From: Dyadobacter beijingensis DSM 21582
GTDB taxonomy: Bacteria; Bacteroidota; Bacteroidia; Cytophagales; Spirosomataceae
NCBI RefSeq assembly: GCF_000382205.1
Contig: NZ_KB907787.1
Location: 186,001 to 250,000 of the forward strand
DNA: 64,000 nucleotides
Direction: 5' to 3'
Shown here: positions 1 to 12,935 of the stretch, piece by piece
Layout: every line of letters begins with the position of its first letter
How positions within the stretch are numbered: the first letter of the stretch is position 1
Made by a program: the position numbers and the translations under genes
Notes under the pieces: generated by a model
Databases searched by the model: none
What the model was told of the DNA's origin: nothing
The model's input: only the letters and a program-made list of their open reading frames with translations

Positions 1-746
1 TGATTTCTGCTTCCGCATTGAGCAGCGAAGGGCTGAAATGGAATGCATTGCAACTGCCCGGAATCTTCGCACCCGTGCAGATCGCGCCACTGGAAGAGCC
101 CGAAGAGACGCGCCCGTCGAAGCAATCGAACAGATCTGCCGACGACAAGCCGCTGGTCGCATTCCGCTTCGGGTATTCGCCGGATTTGAGTACGGTAGGA
201 TTAAAGAATTTTTCTAAGCCGGGGACGGCGGTTTCGCTGTTGGCAGAGTATTCGTTTTTGCCGAGGTTTTACTTGCAGAGCGGCGCTGTTTGGAGCAGGA
301 AAGACTATTATGCCGCCGCCGATGCCTACGAATTGCCGAAAATTCCACATTACTACCCGCCTGAAATGACAGGTGTGGATGGCATTTGTAATGTGCTGGA
401 AGTGCCTTTAAACCTGCGCTACGACGTCGCCCAGGGCGAGCGGTCGCGTTGGTTTGCAAGCGGTGGTTTTTCCTCTTACCACATGAATAGCGAGCGATAT
501 AAATATTATTTCGTGAACGAAAACGACCCTAATATCAAATATCGTGGCTGGAAGGGGAACACCGGTTGGTATTTGTTCAGCCACGCCAACGTTTCAGCCG
601 GCTACGAATACAGAATTTCCCGGAAGCTATCCCTGCTTGCCGAACCATCCATCCGGGTGCCGCTCAAACGCGTCGGCTATGGAAAAGTGAACCTCATTAC
701 TACCGGCCTCTGGCTATCGGTGCGCTACACCCCCGTTTTCAAGTGA
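1..746 (+). CDS. Outer-membrane beta-barrel protein (5' partial)
   Basis: The reading frame (first full codon at base 3) is open to the left edge, so the N-terminus lies outside the window; a TTG at 18 is the first start-like codon but is probably internal. The visible part has a proline- and charge-rich linker (about 30 residues), then alternating aromatic and hydrophobic strands ending in a short strand with terminal Phe-Lys. This fits the PorT/OMP_b-brl_2 type of 8-10-stranded barrel common in Bacteroidota, often fused to an N-terminal linker or anti-sigma-like region. Substrate and role cannot be read. It ends 76 bases before the Rieske gene, so it may or may not share its transcript. Confidence 0.6.
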   Translation, partial: ISASALSSEGLKWNALQLPGIFAPVQIAPLEEPEETRPSKQSNRSADDKPLVAFRFGYSPDLSTVGLKNFSKPGTAVSLLAEYSFLPRFYLQSGAVWSRKDYYAAADAYELPKIPHYYPPEMTGVDGICNVLEVPLNLRYDVAQGERSRWFASGGFSSYHMNSERYKYYFVNENDPNIKYRGWKGNTGWYLFSHANVSAGYEYRISRKLSLLAEPSIRVPLKRVGYGKVNLITTGLWLSVRYTPVFK

Positions 747-822
747 GCACTATGCCCACATTATCATTGAATTATATCTACTAATTAATTTATTCACTAT
801 GAACTCAATTGACCAAGGAAAC

Positions 823-1314
823 ATGAAGAGAGGCGAATTCCTGAAAAGCCTCGGGCTTAGCACCTCAACGTTGATGGCTTACTGGTGCCTGGGCACTGCC
901 ATGACAGCCTGCGGTTCCAGTGACGACGATCCTACACCGGACCCAGACCCGAACCCCGGCAGCGGATCTGGTACCGGAATAACAGGTACAACAACCGGCA
1001 CGGCGATCAATTTTACCGTAGATATGGCCAATTCGAACAATACAAAGCTGAAAACCAACGGCAATTACATTATCACTGGGGATGTACTGGTAGCAAGGAC
1101 CACTGCGGGCGCTTATGTCGCTTTGAGCAAAATCTGTACACACGAAGGTAACCCGGTTCAATACAGGTCGTCGTCCAACGATATCTTTTGCCAGTCGCAC
1201 GGCTCCACATTCAGCATTGCCGGTGCCGTGACGAACGGACCAGCCGTCTCGGCGCTCAAAACGTATACAGTGACCGTTTCTACTGACGGCAACACTTTAA
1301 CCGTGAAAGCTTAA
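823..1314 (+). CDS. Rieske [2Fe-2S] lipoprotein
   Basis: A 163-aa protein with a twin-basic-like N-terminus (MKRGEFLKSLG), a hydrophobic stretch and a lipobox ending at Cys30, so probably a periplasm-facing lipoprotein. A Ser/Thr/Gly/Pro linker follows (residues 31-60). The cluster ligands are visible as C105-T-H107 and C123-Q-S-H126, the standard CxH...CxxH pattern of small Rieske ferredoxin-like domains. It should carry electrons; the partner is unknown. An in-frame ATG at 799 would add eight residues; 823 was preferred because it places the basic residues at the N-terminus and has AAGGA just upstream. It is followed after 12 bases by a DUF5777 barrel and then YceI, a compact operon that suggests envelope redox chemistry. 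Confidence 0.82.
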   Translation: MKRGEFLKSLGLSTSTLMAYWCLGTAMTACGSSDDDPTPDPDPNPGSGSGTGITGTTTGTAINFTVDMANSNNTKLKTNGNYIITGDVLVARTTAGAYVALSKICTHEGNPVQYRSSSNDIFCQSHGSTFSIAGAVTNGPAVSALKTYTVTVSTDGNTLTVKA

Positions 1315-1326
1315 CCCGTTTAAAAC

Positions 1327-2214
1327 ATGAAAGTACTCCGCCTACTCGTGATGTTGATGTCTGCATCAACAGTGTTATATGCACAGGACGACCTGCTGAA
1401 TGAGCTCTCCAAACAGGATAGCGCACAGACGGTCCCGGTAACTGCTACCTTCAAATCGACCCGGGTGGTGAATGGCCAGTCGGTGGAAACGATGAAAAAG
1501 AAGCACCTCGATTTCCGCATTTCGCACCGTTTCGGGAAGCTGAATTCGGGTGCCTACCAGTTCTTCGGGCTCGATCAGGCGACCATGCGGCTGGGTTTCG
1601 AGTACGGGCTCACGGACGATCTCGAAATCGGTGTCGGGCGCAGCACGTCGCAGAAAGTGTATGATTTTTTCGCCAAATATAAAGTGCTGAAACAAACCTC
1701 CGGCGCGCGGAATATCCCGGTTTCGATCACATTGTTCGGCGGAACGGGCGTGGCTACGGTGGACAAGGAGCGCGAGTTTCAGGATAAGCTGTACTACACG
1801 GCCCAGGTGCTGGTAGCGCGGAAGTTCGGGGAGCGGTTATCGCTGCAATTATCACCCACTTACCTGTACCGCACCATGCCGGATATAACGGGCGACGAAA
1901 AAATCGTGCTGGCGCTGGGTATCGGCGGTCGTTTCAAGCTCTCGAAACGGGTGTCGCTGAACGGAGAGTATTTTTACACCGCCCGCGAAAAAAACACGGT
2001 TACCGCGCCCTATCACGATTCGATGTCGTTCGGTGTGGATATCGAAACCGGTGGCCACGTTTTTCAGCTGCATTTTACCAATTCCCTGGGCATGATCGAG
2101 AAGCAGTTTATCGGCGAAACCGCCGGTAGCTGGGGCAAAGGAGATATCCATTACGGATTCAACATTTCCCGTACATTCAGTTTCGACAAGAAGAACAAAA
2201 GGCAGCCAAACTGA
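1327..2214 (+). CDS. DUF5777-type outer-membrane beta-barrel protein
   Basis: A 295-aa protein with a signal peptide cleaved after about residue 20 (ending ...VLYAQ). The mature part shows repeated amphipathic strands and a late segment, HFTNSLGMIEKQFIGETAGSW, that I associate with the DUF5777 family of Bacteroidota. No catalytic motif is visible. It lies between a Rieske lipoprotein and a YceI protein with gaps of 12 and 8 bases, so the three are almost certainly co-transcribed. A role as an outer-membrane partner for an electron carrier or a lipophilic cofactor is inference from context only. Confidence 0.65.
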   Translation: MKVLRLLVMLMSASTVLYAQDDLLNELSKQDSAQTVPVTATFKSTRVVNGQSVETMKKKHLDFRISHRFGKLNSGAYQFFGLDQATMRLGFEYGLTDDLEIGVGRSTSQKVYDFFAKYKVLKQTSGARNIPVSITLFGGTGVATVDKEREFQDKLYYTAQVLVARKFGERLSLQLSPTYLYRTMPDITGDEKIVLALGIGGRFKLSKRVSLNGEYFYTAREKNTVTAPYHDSMSFGVDIETGGHVFQLHFTNSLGMIEKQFIGETAGSWGKGDIHYGFNISRTFSFDKKNKRQPN

Positions 2215-2222
2215 TCCAAACT

Positions 2223-2783
2223 ATGAAACTGCAATTTTTTCGCGTGGCCTGCCTGGCCATGTTCAGTACCGCATTGTTTTCCGTGAACGCATTTGCGCAA
2301 ATGTTCTCGACGGCGGCCGGCAACACGAAGTTCTCGGCGACGACCCCTTTGGAAAATATCGAAGCGGAGAATAAAAAGTCGCAGGCGATCCTGAATACGG
2401 CCACCGGCGATATCGCAATCCGGATGACCATGCGGGAGTTTGCTTTCCCGAACAAGCTCATGCAGGAGCATTTCAACGAAAACTACATCGAATCGGAAAA
2501 ATATCCGACGGCAACCTTCTCCGGGAAGGTCGATAAGGGGCCGGATTTTGCCAAAGACGGGGATTACGATGTGTCGGCCACCGGGAAGTTTACGGTTCAC
2601 GGCGTTACCAAGGAACGGACGATCAAGGGAAAGATGAAGATCGAGGGAGGTAAGATCACGATCAATTCCGATTTCGAGGTAGCGCTGGTCGACCATAAAA
2701 TCGAAGTGCCGCAGGTGGTTTTTGTAAAAATCGCGCAGGTCATCAAAGTGAAAGCGCAATATGTACTGGCACCTAAGAAGTGA
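2223..2783 (+). CDS. YceI family periplasmic lipid-binding protein
   Basis: A 186-aa protein with a signal peptide (cleavage near residue 26, ...NAFAQ). The rest has YceI features: the FPNKLMQEHFNENYIESEKYP segment, then FSGKV, and a C-terminal KVKAQYVLAPKK strand. YceI proteins form a lipocalin-like barrel that binds isoprenoid chains such as polyprenyl quinones. As third gene of the Rieske/DUF5777 operon it could carry a quinone-like molecule linked to the Rieske redox centre (inference). A strong stem-loop with a T-run follows at 2891-2926. Confidence 0.85.
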   Translation: MKLQFFRVACLAMFSTALFSVNAFAQMFSTAAGNTKFSATTPLENIEAENKKSQAILNTATGDIAIRMTMREFAFPNKLMQEHFNENYIESEKYPTATFSGKVDKGPDFAKDGDYDVSATGKFTVHGVTKERTIKGKMKIEGGKITINSDFEVALVDHKIEVPQVVFVKIAQVIKVKAQYVLAPKK

Positions 2784-2784
2784 T

Positions 2785-2868
2785 AAAGACCCGGCGGGCC
2801 AAACGGAATTTCCAACCGCCGGGACGCCGGAACGCCGGAACGCCGGGGCGCCGGAACACCGGGTCTTT
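2785..2868. repeat. Long stem-loop around short CGCCGGAA-type repeats
   Basis: A perfect 10-bp inverted repeat (AAAGACCCGG at 2785-2794, CCGGGTCTTT at 2859-2868) encloses 64 bases. Bases 2817-2855 contain several near-identical 8-9-base units of the form CGCCGGAAC. It sits between the YceI stop and the convergent beta-galactosidase gene and could fold into a large extended hairpin. Confidence 0.6.
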
Positions 2869-2890
2869 ATTATTAACTGTGGGGTATTGC

Positions 2891-2926
2891 AGACTTGGCA
2901 GGCCTTTCTTGAACTTGCCAAGTCTT
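2891..2926 (+). terminator. Intrinsic terminator of the Rieske-YceI operon
   Basis: A perfect 10-bp stem (AGACTTGGCA at 2891-2900, TGCCAAGTCT at 2917-2926) with a 16-base loop is followed by a T-rich run (2924-2938). The T-run suits plus-strand transcripts coming from yceI. Confidence 0.75.
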
Positions 2927-2933
2927 TTTATTT

Positions 2934-6377
<3,444 letters not shown>

Positions 6378-6516
6378 TTACACGAGGGAAAGCACGCGTT
6401 TTATTTCGGGGGTTAAAATTAGGTATAATCAAAAAGAAACGGAGGCAAAAGCGGGTCACCATGAAGTTTTATTTGAAGAATGCCCTTATTTTGCCCTCAC
6501 ATGTAAATTCTCTGCT

Positions 6517-7284
6517 ATGCTTTTAGCCGTCGACCTTGGTAATACCGACACCGTTTTCGGGCTCTACGAATACGAAAACTGGGAGCACATCTGGCGCATG
6601 CGATCGCTGGTGCAGGAGAATGAAGCGCATTACGAGTCGAAGCTGCGGCTGCATTTCCTGGAAGCCGGCCTGTGGTTCGGGGATGTGGAAACGGTGGTGC
6701 TGAGCAGCGTGGTGCCAGCTTTGACACCCACGATATTGCGCATGCTGCGTTCGCTGTTCGGCGATGCCGTGATTGTCGTCGGCCCGGACATTTACCCTGC
6801 ATTATCCATCGAAATCGACCACCCGCACGAAATCGGCGCGGACCTCATTGCCAATGCCGTAGCGGTTTCGACGCGCTACCGGGAGAATTGCGTGGTGGTG
6901 GATTTCGGTACGGCGCTAACGTTTACGACTGTTTCCAAGGACAGCAAAATCCTGGGTGTGGCTATTCTGCCGGGGCTTGTTACTGCTGTGAAGGCGTTGT
7001 TTGCCAACACGGCGCAGCTGCCCGAGGTACCGCTGCAATTGCCGCCGTCGGCCATCGGTAAAAATACGGTTGAAGCCATTCAGGCGGGCATTCTGCTGGG
7101 TTATGAAGGGCTGGTAAAGTCGCTGCTGGGCCGCATTCGCGCGGAGCTGGGCGGTGAATGCATTGCCGTTGCCACGGGTGGGCTGTCGTCCATTATCGAC
7201 ACCCTCCGCGACGAGTTTGCGGAAATTGACAGAAACTTAACACTGGACGGCCTCCGCGTGATCGGTGAGAGTCTCAGGGCTTAG
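6517..7284 (+). CDS. coaX: Type III pantothenate kinase
   Basis: A 255-aa protein of the ASKHA superfamily catalysing ATP-dependent phosphorylation of pantothenate, the first step of coenzyme A synthesis, in the cytoplasm. The N-terminal phosphate loop DLGNT (6-10), the GADL segment with the catalytic-type Asp109, and DFGTALTF (129-136) are all present. Length is normal for CoaX. ATG at 6517 starts directly with the MLLAVDLGNT core. Its stop overlaps by 4 bases the stop of the convergent GGCT-like gene, so there is no room for a separate terminator between them. Confidence 0.93.
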   Translation: MLLAVDLGNTDTVFGLYEYENWEHIWRMRSLVQENEAHYESKLRLHFLEAGLWFGDVETVVLSSVVPALTPTILRMLRSLFGDAVIVVGPDIYPALSIEIDHPHEIGADLIANAVAVSTRYRENCVVVDFGTALTFTTVSKDSKILGVAILPGLVTAVKALFANTAQLPEVPLQLPPSAIGKNTVEAIQAGILLGYEGLVKSLLGRIRAELGGECIAVATGGLSSIIDTLRDEFAEIDRNLTLDGLRVIGESLRA

Positions 7285-7673
7285 TGTTTGAAACAGCCAT
7301 CCGGGAGCAATGGCAGCTCTTCTACGGATCGGTTGTACAAATACACCCAACAATCCCTGACCACTTCCCGGCTATCCCTGACAGGAATAACTTTCCTTAC
7401 ATACAAACTTGCCGCCTCGTCTTCGAGAACATCCTCATATTCATCGAGTTCCTTCAATATTTCTAGTGTTTTGAGCTGGTAAATTTCCCCGTGTACACGC
7501 GTAGGCGCGTCGGGCTCGTACAGCGCGCCCGGGTACCACTCCACACGGAACAATTTACCGCTGAAATAGCCTTTTCCTATATAGTCGGATGACAACCTGA
7601 GCCTGCGCGCAAAGGGGTTGTCGAATGCCTGCATCAAAGTGCCGTAAGTGAATAAATTATATAACTTTTCCAT
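7281..7673 (-). CDS. Gamma-glutamylcyclotransferase-like (AIG2/GGCT) protein
   Basis: A 130-aa protein beginning with the family signature FTYGTLM (residues 8-14), in which YGTL forms the substrate loop of the AIG2/GGCT fold. The acidic ELDEYED segment in mid-protein contains the expected catalytic-type glutamate, and WVYLYN near the end is typical of the last strand. Members release 5-oxoproline from gamma-glutamyl amines or peptides, but many have unknown substrates, so only the family call is firm. Monocistronic; it overlaps the coaX stop by 4 bases on the opposite strand. Confidence 0.85.
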   Translation of the reverse strand: MEKLYNLFTYGTLMQAFDNPFARRLRLSSDYIGKGYFSGKLFRVEWYPGALYEPDAPTRVHGEIYQLKTLEILKELDEYEDVLEDEAASLYVRKVIPVRDSREVVRDCWVYLYNRSVEELPLLPDGCFKH

Positions 7674-7766
7674 TCTGCTGCCAGAAGATCAGAAATTCGG
7701 CTTAGTCCTGAACTGTATTTTTCTTATATTTACATGTAAGCTTCTTCATTATACTAATATACCGTT

Positions 7767-9227
7767 ATGTACGAAAAGAATCTTGGTACAAAACAAAAAG
7801 CACTAAGGATCAACCTCGACCGCCGGATTTATGGTTCATTTGCGGAAATCGGGGCGGGTCAGGAAACGGCGGCTTACTTCTTCAAAGCCGGCGGCGCATC
7901 CGGAACCATCGCGAAAACAATGTCGGCCTACGACATGACTTTCAGCGACGCAATATATGGGACAGAGGAAGGCGGACGATATGTGGTGGAATCGCGCCTG
8001 ATGAAAATGCTCAACCGCGAGTATAATCTCGTGGAAAAGCGCTTGTCGGAAAAGCGGGGTGTAGACAGTACGTTTTTTGCCTTTGCCAATACGGTAGTTG
8101 CCCTTAACTTTCAGAAAACGAACGAATCGCACGGCTGGATCGGCCTGCAATTTCAGCTCACGCCCATGGGTCCGACAAACTACGTCGTGATCCACGTGCG
8201 CATGCGCGACGATGAGAATATCCTGCAACAGCAGGCACTCGGCATTATCGGTGTGAACCTGATTTACGGTTGTTATTACTATTACAAATCGCCGGAAATC
8301 CTCCTGATGTCGCTTATGGACGACCTCACGACCGACCGGATCGAGATCGACATGGTGCGTTTCAGCGGGCCCGATTTTGCCAAGGTCGATAACCGGCTGA
8401 TGAGCCTTCGGCTGGTGAAGAATGGCTTTACCGATGCGGCGTTGTTCGGCAGCGACGGCGGGGTATTGCAGCCTTCGGAAGCGTTGTATAAAAAGCATAT
8501 CCTTATGATGCGCGGCCGCCTGCGCCCGATTACAAATGTGCATATCGACCTGATCAGCAATGGTCAGAAGCAATTTCTGGCCGAAGAAGATGTGGATGAA
8601 TCGAAAGTGGTACTCATTTCCGAGCTCACGCTGCATAACCTCAAAGCCGGCGACCGCGATATCGACGAGAAAGATTTCCTCGACCGCGTGGACATTCTCT
8701 GCTCGCTGGGGCATATGGTGATGATTTCGAACCACCATGAATATTACCGCCTGGTAGCCTATCTGTCGCGACTGACGAAACTGAAATCAGGCTTGCTGCT
8801 CGGTAGCCCGAACTTGCAGGATATTTTCGAGGAAAAGCATTATCAGTTCCTGCAAGGGGGCATTCTGGAATCTTTCGCGACGCTGTTCAGCCGGAAGGTG
8901 AAGTTGTACATCTACCCGACATTACAGCCCGACGGCTCGGTGTACAGCTGCGAGAATTTCCGTGTTCCCGAACATTTGCGGCCATTGTTCCAGTACCTGA
9001 TCGTGAACGATAAGATCGAGGACATCAAGAACTACAACACCGAGCATATGCATATCACCACGGATTTCGTGCTTGAAATGATCAAGCGGGGCGAGCCGGG
9101 TTGGGAGAAGCTGGTGCCGGAGAATGTAGCTCAGATTATCAAGGAAAAATCACTTTTCGGGCTTCCGAGCGAGAATAATTACGTCGATACGGTGAAGCAG
9201 ATTCACCAGGCTGTCGGGAATTTGTAG
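7767..9227 (+). CDS. Conserved protein of unknown function (about 490 aa)
   Basis: A 486-aa soluble protein with no signal peptide and no membrane span. The opening segment INLDRRIYGSFAEIGAGQE and a following KTMSAYDM stretch look highly constrained; I remember close relatives in Bacteroidota sometimes labelled nicotinate-nucleotide adenylyltransferase. However, no (H/T)xGH nucleotidyltransferase motif and no Walker motif is visible here, so that label is not supported by this sequence. Late segments such as MVMISNHHEYYRL (about 320) and the Cys-containing VYSCENFRVPEH (about 395) may mark functional sites. It stands alone between the GGCT gene (divergent) and the Nramp-like gene 52 bases downstream, which may share its transcript. 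Confidence 0.6.
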   Translation: MYEKNLGTKQKALRINLDRRIYGSFAEIGAGQETAAYFFKAGGASGTIAKTMSAYDMTFSDAIYGTEEGGRYVVESRLMKMLNREYNLVEKRLSEKRGVDSTFFAFANTVVALNFQKTNESHGWIGLQFQLTPMGPTNYVVIHVRMRDDENILQQQALGIIGVNLIYGCYYYYKSPEILLMSLMDDLTTDRIEIDMVRFSGPDFAKVDNRLMSLRLVKNGFTDAALFGSDGGVLQPSEALYKKHILMMRGRLRPITNVHIDLISNGQKQFLAEEDVDESKVVLISELTLHNLKAGDRDIDEKDFLDRVDILCSLGHMVMISNHHEYYRLVAYLSRLTKLKSGLLLGSPNLQDIFEEKHYQFLQGGILESFATLFSRKVKLYIYPTLQPDGSVYSCENFRVPEHLRPLFQYLIVNDKIEDIKNYNTEHMHITTDFVLEMIKRGEPGWEKLVPENVAQIIKEKSLFGLPSENNYVDTVKQIHQAVGNL

Positions 9228-9279
9228 GTACAGCATTAAATAACGACTAATCTTAGCTTTTGGACATAAATTCTCGTTT

Positions 9280-10602
9280 ATGTCCAAACTTTTATCCCCG
9301 CCAACTACTTTCTTCGGCAGGCTCAAATACCTCGGTCCCGGTTTTATTCTCTCCGCCGCCATCGTCGGCTCCGGCGAGCTCATCGCTACCACGGCATTAG
9401 GTGCCAAAGCGGGGTTTGTCGTGTTCTGGCTGATCATTCTGAGTTGCCTGGTCAAGGTAGCGTTACAGCTGGAATTCGGGAAGAATGCCATTTACACGGG
9501 CACATTCATCATGCATAACTTCAATCATCTGCCCGGCCTCAGGCTGGGCAAGGCGCATTGGAGCATCTGGCTGTGGCTTTCGCTGCAGGGCCTGAAACTG
9601 TTGCAGGTTGGCGGCATAGTAGGCGGTGTGGCCATTGTGCTCAATATGGCGTTCCCGATTATCTCGGTCAATTTCTGGGCGATAATTTCCGTGCTGATCA
9701 CTTCTTTCTGGGTGTATAAAGGCAATTATGGCCCCGTTGAAAAAGGCTCGCTGGTAATGATCATTTTATTCACGGTTGTCATTCTCATATCCCTGTTTTC
9801 CCTGCAATGGACGCCTTACGCCATTCATTGGCCGCAAATCGAAAGCGGCTTGCAATTTTCGCTGCCGACGGCGCTGGTAGCGACGGCATTCGGGGCGTTC
9901 GGCATCACGGGTGTAGGCGGGGATGAAATCATGTACTACAATTACTGGTGCATTGAAAAGGGTTATGCGGCCTACACGGGCCCCAACGACGGTTCGGAAG
10001 AATGGTCTGAGCGGGCGAAAGGCTGGTTCCGGGTAATGTACCTCGACGCGGTGTTGTCGATGGTCGTGTACACGATCGTTACAGCCGCATTTTATCTGCT
10101 TGGGGCGGCGGTACTGCATTCCGGCGGTACGGTGCCGGAAGGATATGAGATGGTGGAGACGCTGTCACGGATATTCACGGCCTCATTAGGCCCCTGGGCA
10201 AAAAACATCTTCCTGATCGGCGCATTCTTCGTGTTGTATTCCACTTTATTTACGGCGGCGGCCAGCTGGGCGCGGGTCTGGGCGGACGCATTCGGGCAGA
10301 TCGGCTGGGTGCCATTCGACTCGTCGGCGGCGCAGCGGAAAAGCATTGCTATCTTCTCATGGGTGCTGCCGATTGCATGGTGCCTGTTGTTTTTGTTTTT
10401 TCAAGCCCCGGTGATGATGGTCATTCTGGGTGGCATTGCCACTTCCGTATTGCTGTTGCTGGTAGTATATGTGTCGCTGGTGTTCCGGTACCGCGAGCTG
10501 CCGGTTACCTTGAAGCCCTCTACGGCTTATGATGTATTCTTCTGGATCAGCGTGCTGTCGATCCTGTTTGTGAGCGGCTACGGGATCGTTCAAATTATGT
10601 AG
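9280..10602 (+). CDS. Nramp-family-like membrane transporter lacking the canonical metal-site motif
   Basis: A 440-aa polytopic membrane protein with about 11 hydrophobic spans. The first span, LGPGFILSAAIVGSGELIATTALGA, aligns with the Nramp start (GPG...), but the DPGN metal-binding motif of helix 1 is replaced by GSGE. The helix-6 equivalent reads FGITGVGGDEIMYY rather than the usual MPHN. In canonical Nramp transporters those residues coordinate Mn2+/Fe2+. This protein therefore belongs to a divergent branch that may carry another ion or solute. A short stem-loop with a T-run follows at 10611-10637. Confidence 0.75.
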   Translation: MSKLLSPPTTFFGRLKYLGPGFILSAAIVGSGELIATTALGAKAGFVVFWLIILSCLVKVALQLEFGKNAIYTGTFIMHNFNHLPGLRLGKAHWSIWLWLSLQGLKLLQVGGIVGGVAIVLNMAFPIISVNFWAIISVLITSFWVYKGNYGPVEKGSLVMIILFTVVILISLFSLQWTPYAIHWPQIESGLQFSLPTALVATAFGAFGITGVGGDEIMYYNYWCIEKGYAAYTGPNDGSEEWSERAKGWFRVMYLDAVLSMVVYTIVTAAFYLLGAAVLHSGGTVPEGYEMVETLSRIFTASLGPWAKNIFLIGAFFVLYSTLFTAAASWARVWADAFGQIGWVPFDSSAAQRKSIAIFSWVLPIAWCLLFLFFQAPVMMVILGGIATSVLLLLVVYVSLVFRYRELPVTLKPSTAYDVFFWISVLSILFVSGYGIVQIM

Positions 10603-10610
10603 CGTTGAAT

Positions 10611-10637
10611 AGTACTTACATCGAAATGCGTAGTACT
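10611..10637 (+). terminator. Probable terminator after the Nramp-like gene
   Basis: AGTACT at 10611-10616 pairs with AGTACT at 10632-10637 and CAT/ATG pairs inside, followed by five T residues. The stem is short with an internal loop, so strength is uncertain. Confidence 0.5.
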
Positions 10638-10743
10638 TTTTCATAGACAACGAATAAGGGAGTTACTTCTTAAACTCGTCTAACTGGTTGCGGGTCAGTT
10701 CCGTTTGGGCCCATATGCTTTCCGAAATCCTAAAATCTTTCCT

Positions 10744-12051
<1,308 letters not shown>

Positions 12052-12084
12052 GGCTGCAAGAATAGTTGATGTAAATTGTTAACT

Positions 12085-12111
12085 GAAAAGTTCTCTTTAT
12101 GAGAACTTTTC
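12085..12111. promoter_or_regulatory. 11-bp palindrome upstream of higBA (operator or terminator)
   Basis: GAAAAGTTCTC (12085-12095) and its exact reverse complement (12101-12111) flank TTTAT. The right arm ends 18 bases before the toxin start codon. Position and symmetry fit an autoregulatory operator bound by the antitoxin; the stem could equally terminate the upstream oxidoreductase transcript. Confidence 0.6.
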
Positions 12112-12129
12112 TTATATTCACACACTTTA

Positions 12130-12462
12130 GTGAGGGTACATCTGATTAAAGAATCCACGATCGAAAGGTTTGTGTCGGATCATGCCAGAAGTAAATCATC
12201 CTTTGATGAATGGCTGAAAAAGTTGAAAACAGCCAGATGGCAATCGCCTATTGATATAAGGGAAAGCTATCCGACCACCGATTTTCTAGGCAATGGTTCC
12301 GAGCGGGTTGTATATGATATCGGTGGAAATAACTACCGTATGATCTGCAAGTATTATTTCGGACCCAACCGCGTGCATTTGTCGATATGCTGGATTGGAA
12401 CGCATGCAGAGTACACACATTTATGCAAGCGAGGGCTGCAATATTCAATTTACATATACTAG
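12130..12462 (+). CDS. higB: HigB-family mRNA interferase toxin
   Basis: A 110-aa protein with the HigB/RelE-like layout: VHLIKESTIERFVSDHARSKSSFDEWLKKLK at the N-terminus, RVVYDIGGNNYRMICKYYF in the middle and a WIGTHAEY strand near the end, ending in tyrosines. HigB toxins cleave mRNA in the ribosomal A site. The start is GTG at 12130. It precedes its antitoxin with one base between stop and start, the toxin-first order typical of higBA. The upstream palindrome is a likely operator. Confidence 0.88.
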   Translation: MRVHLIKESTIERFVSDHARSKSSFDEWLKKLKTARWQSPIDIRESYPTTDFLGNGSERVVYDIGGNNYRMICKYYFGPNRVHLSICWIGTHAEYTHLCKRGLQYSIYIY

Positions 12463-12463
12463 T

Positions 12464-12901
12464 ATGGAAACGTTGAGGTATAAGGTGATCAGGAATTCGG
12501 AGCAGTACAACAATTACTGTAATGAGCTCATCCAGATGTTGGAGTCGGCGAACTCTGACCAATATGAAGAGGAAATTGACCTGCTTACGGTCCTGATCGA
12601 ACATTACGACGCTGAGCATAGCATTTTTCAGGGCGAGTTTGATCCCGTGGAGCTGCTCAAATCACTCATGAAGGATCATAAGATGAAGGCGAAGGATATT
12701 GCCGGGCTGCTGAACGTCAGTAAAAGCTATGTATCCGAAATTTTAAACTACAAAAAAGGAATGTCGAAAGAGGTGATCCGCAAACTGGCCACGCGTTTTG
12801 CGATGCGGCAGGAGGCGTTCAACCGGCCTTACCGTTTAGAAGGTGAAAGAATGATGGAGGAAGAGGAGGATGCCGTAGTACCGGAGACTGTACTTTCGTA
12901 G
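12464..12901 (+). CDS. higA: HigA-family antitoxin with XRE helix-turn-helix
   Basis: A 145-aa antitoxin-type DNA-binding protein. The HTH lies at about residues 73-98 (AKDIAGLLNVSKSYVSEILN), preceded by an acidic N-terminal half (EEEIDLLTVLIEHYD) and followed by a basic segment and an acidic tail. It should neutralise HigB and repress the operon. ATG 12464, one base after the higB stop, is chosen; an in-frame ATG at 12395 lies inside higB and would add 23 residues that look like toxin-frame noise. Confidence 0.88.
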   Translation: METLRYKVIRNSEQYNNYCNELIQMLESANSDQYEEEIDLLTVLIEHYDAEHSIFQGEFDPVELLKSLMKDHKMKAKDIAGLLNVSKSYVSEILNYKKGMSKEVIRKLATRFAMRQEAFNRPYRLEGERMMEEEEDAVVPETVLS

Positions 12902-12935
12902 CCGTAAGATTGTAATCACATTAACCACACTTTTT

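Noticed and set aside
12395..12463. Upstream ATG for the HigA antitoxin
   Set aside because: It lies inside higB; the ATG one base after the toxin stop is the standard arrangement.
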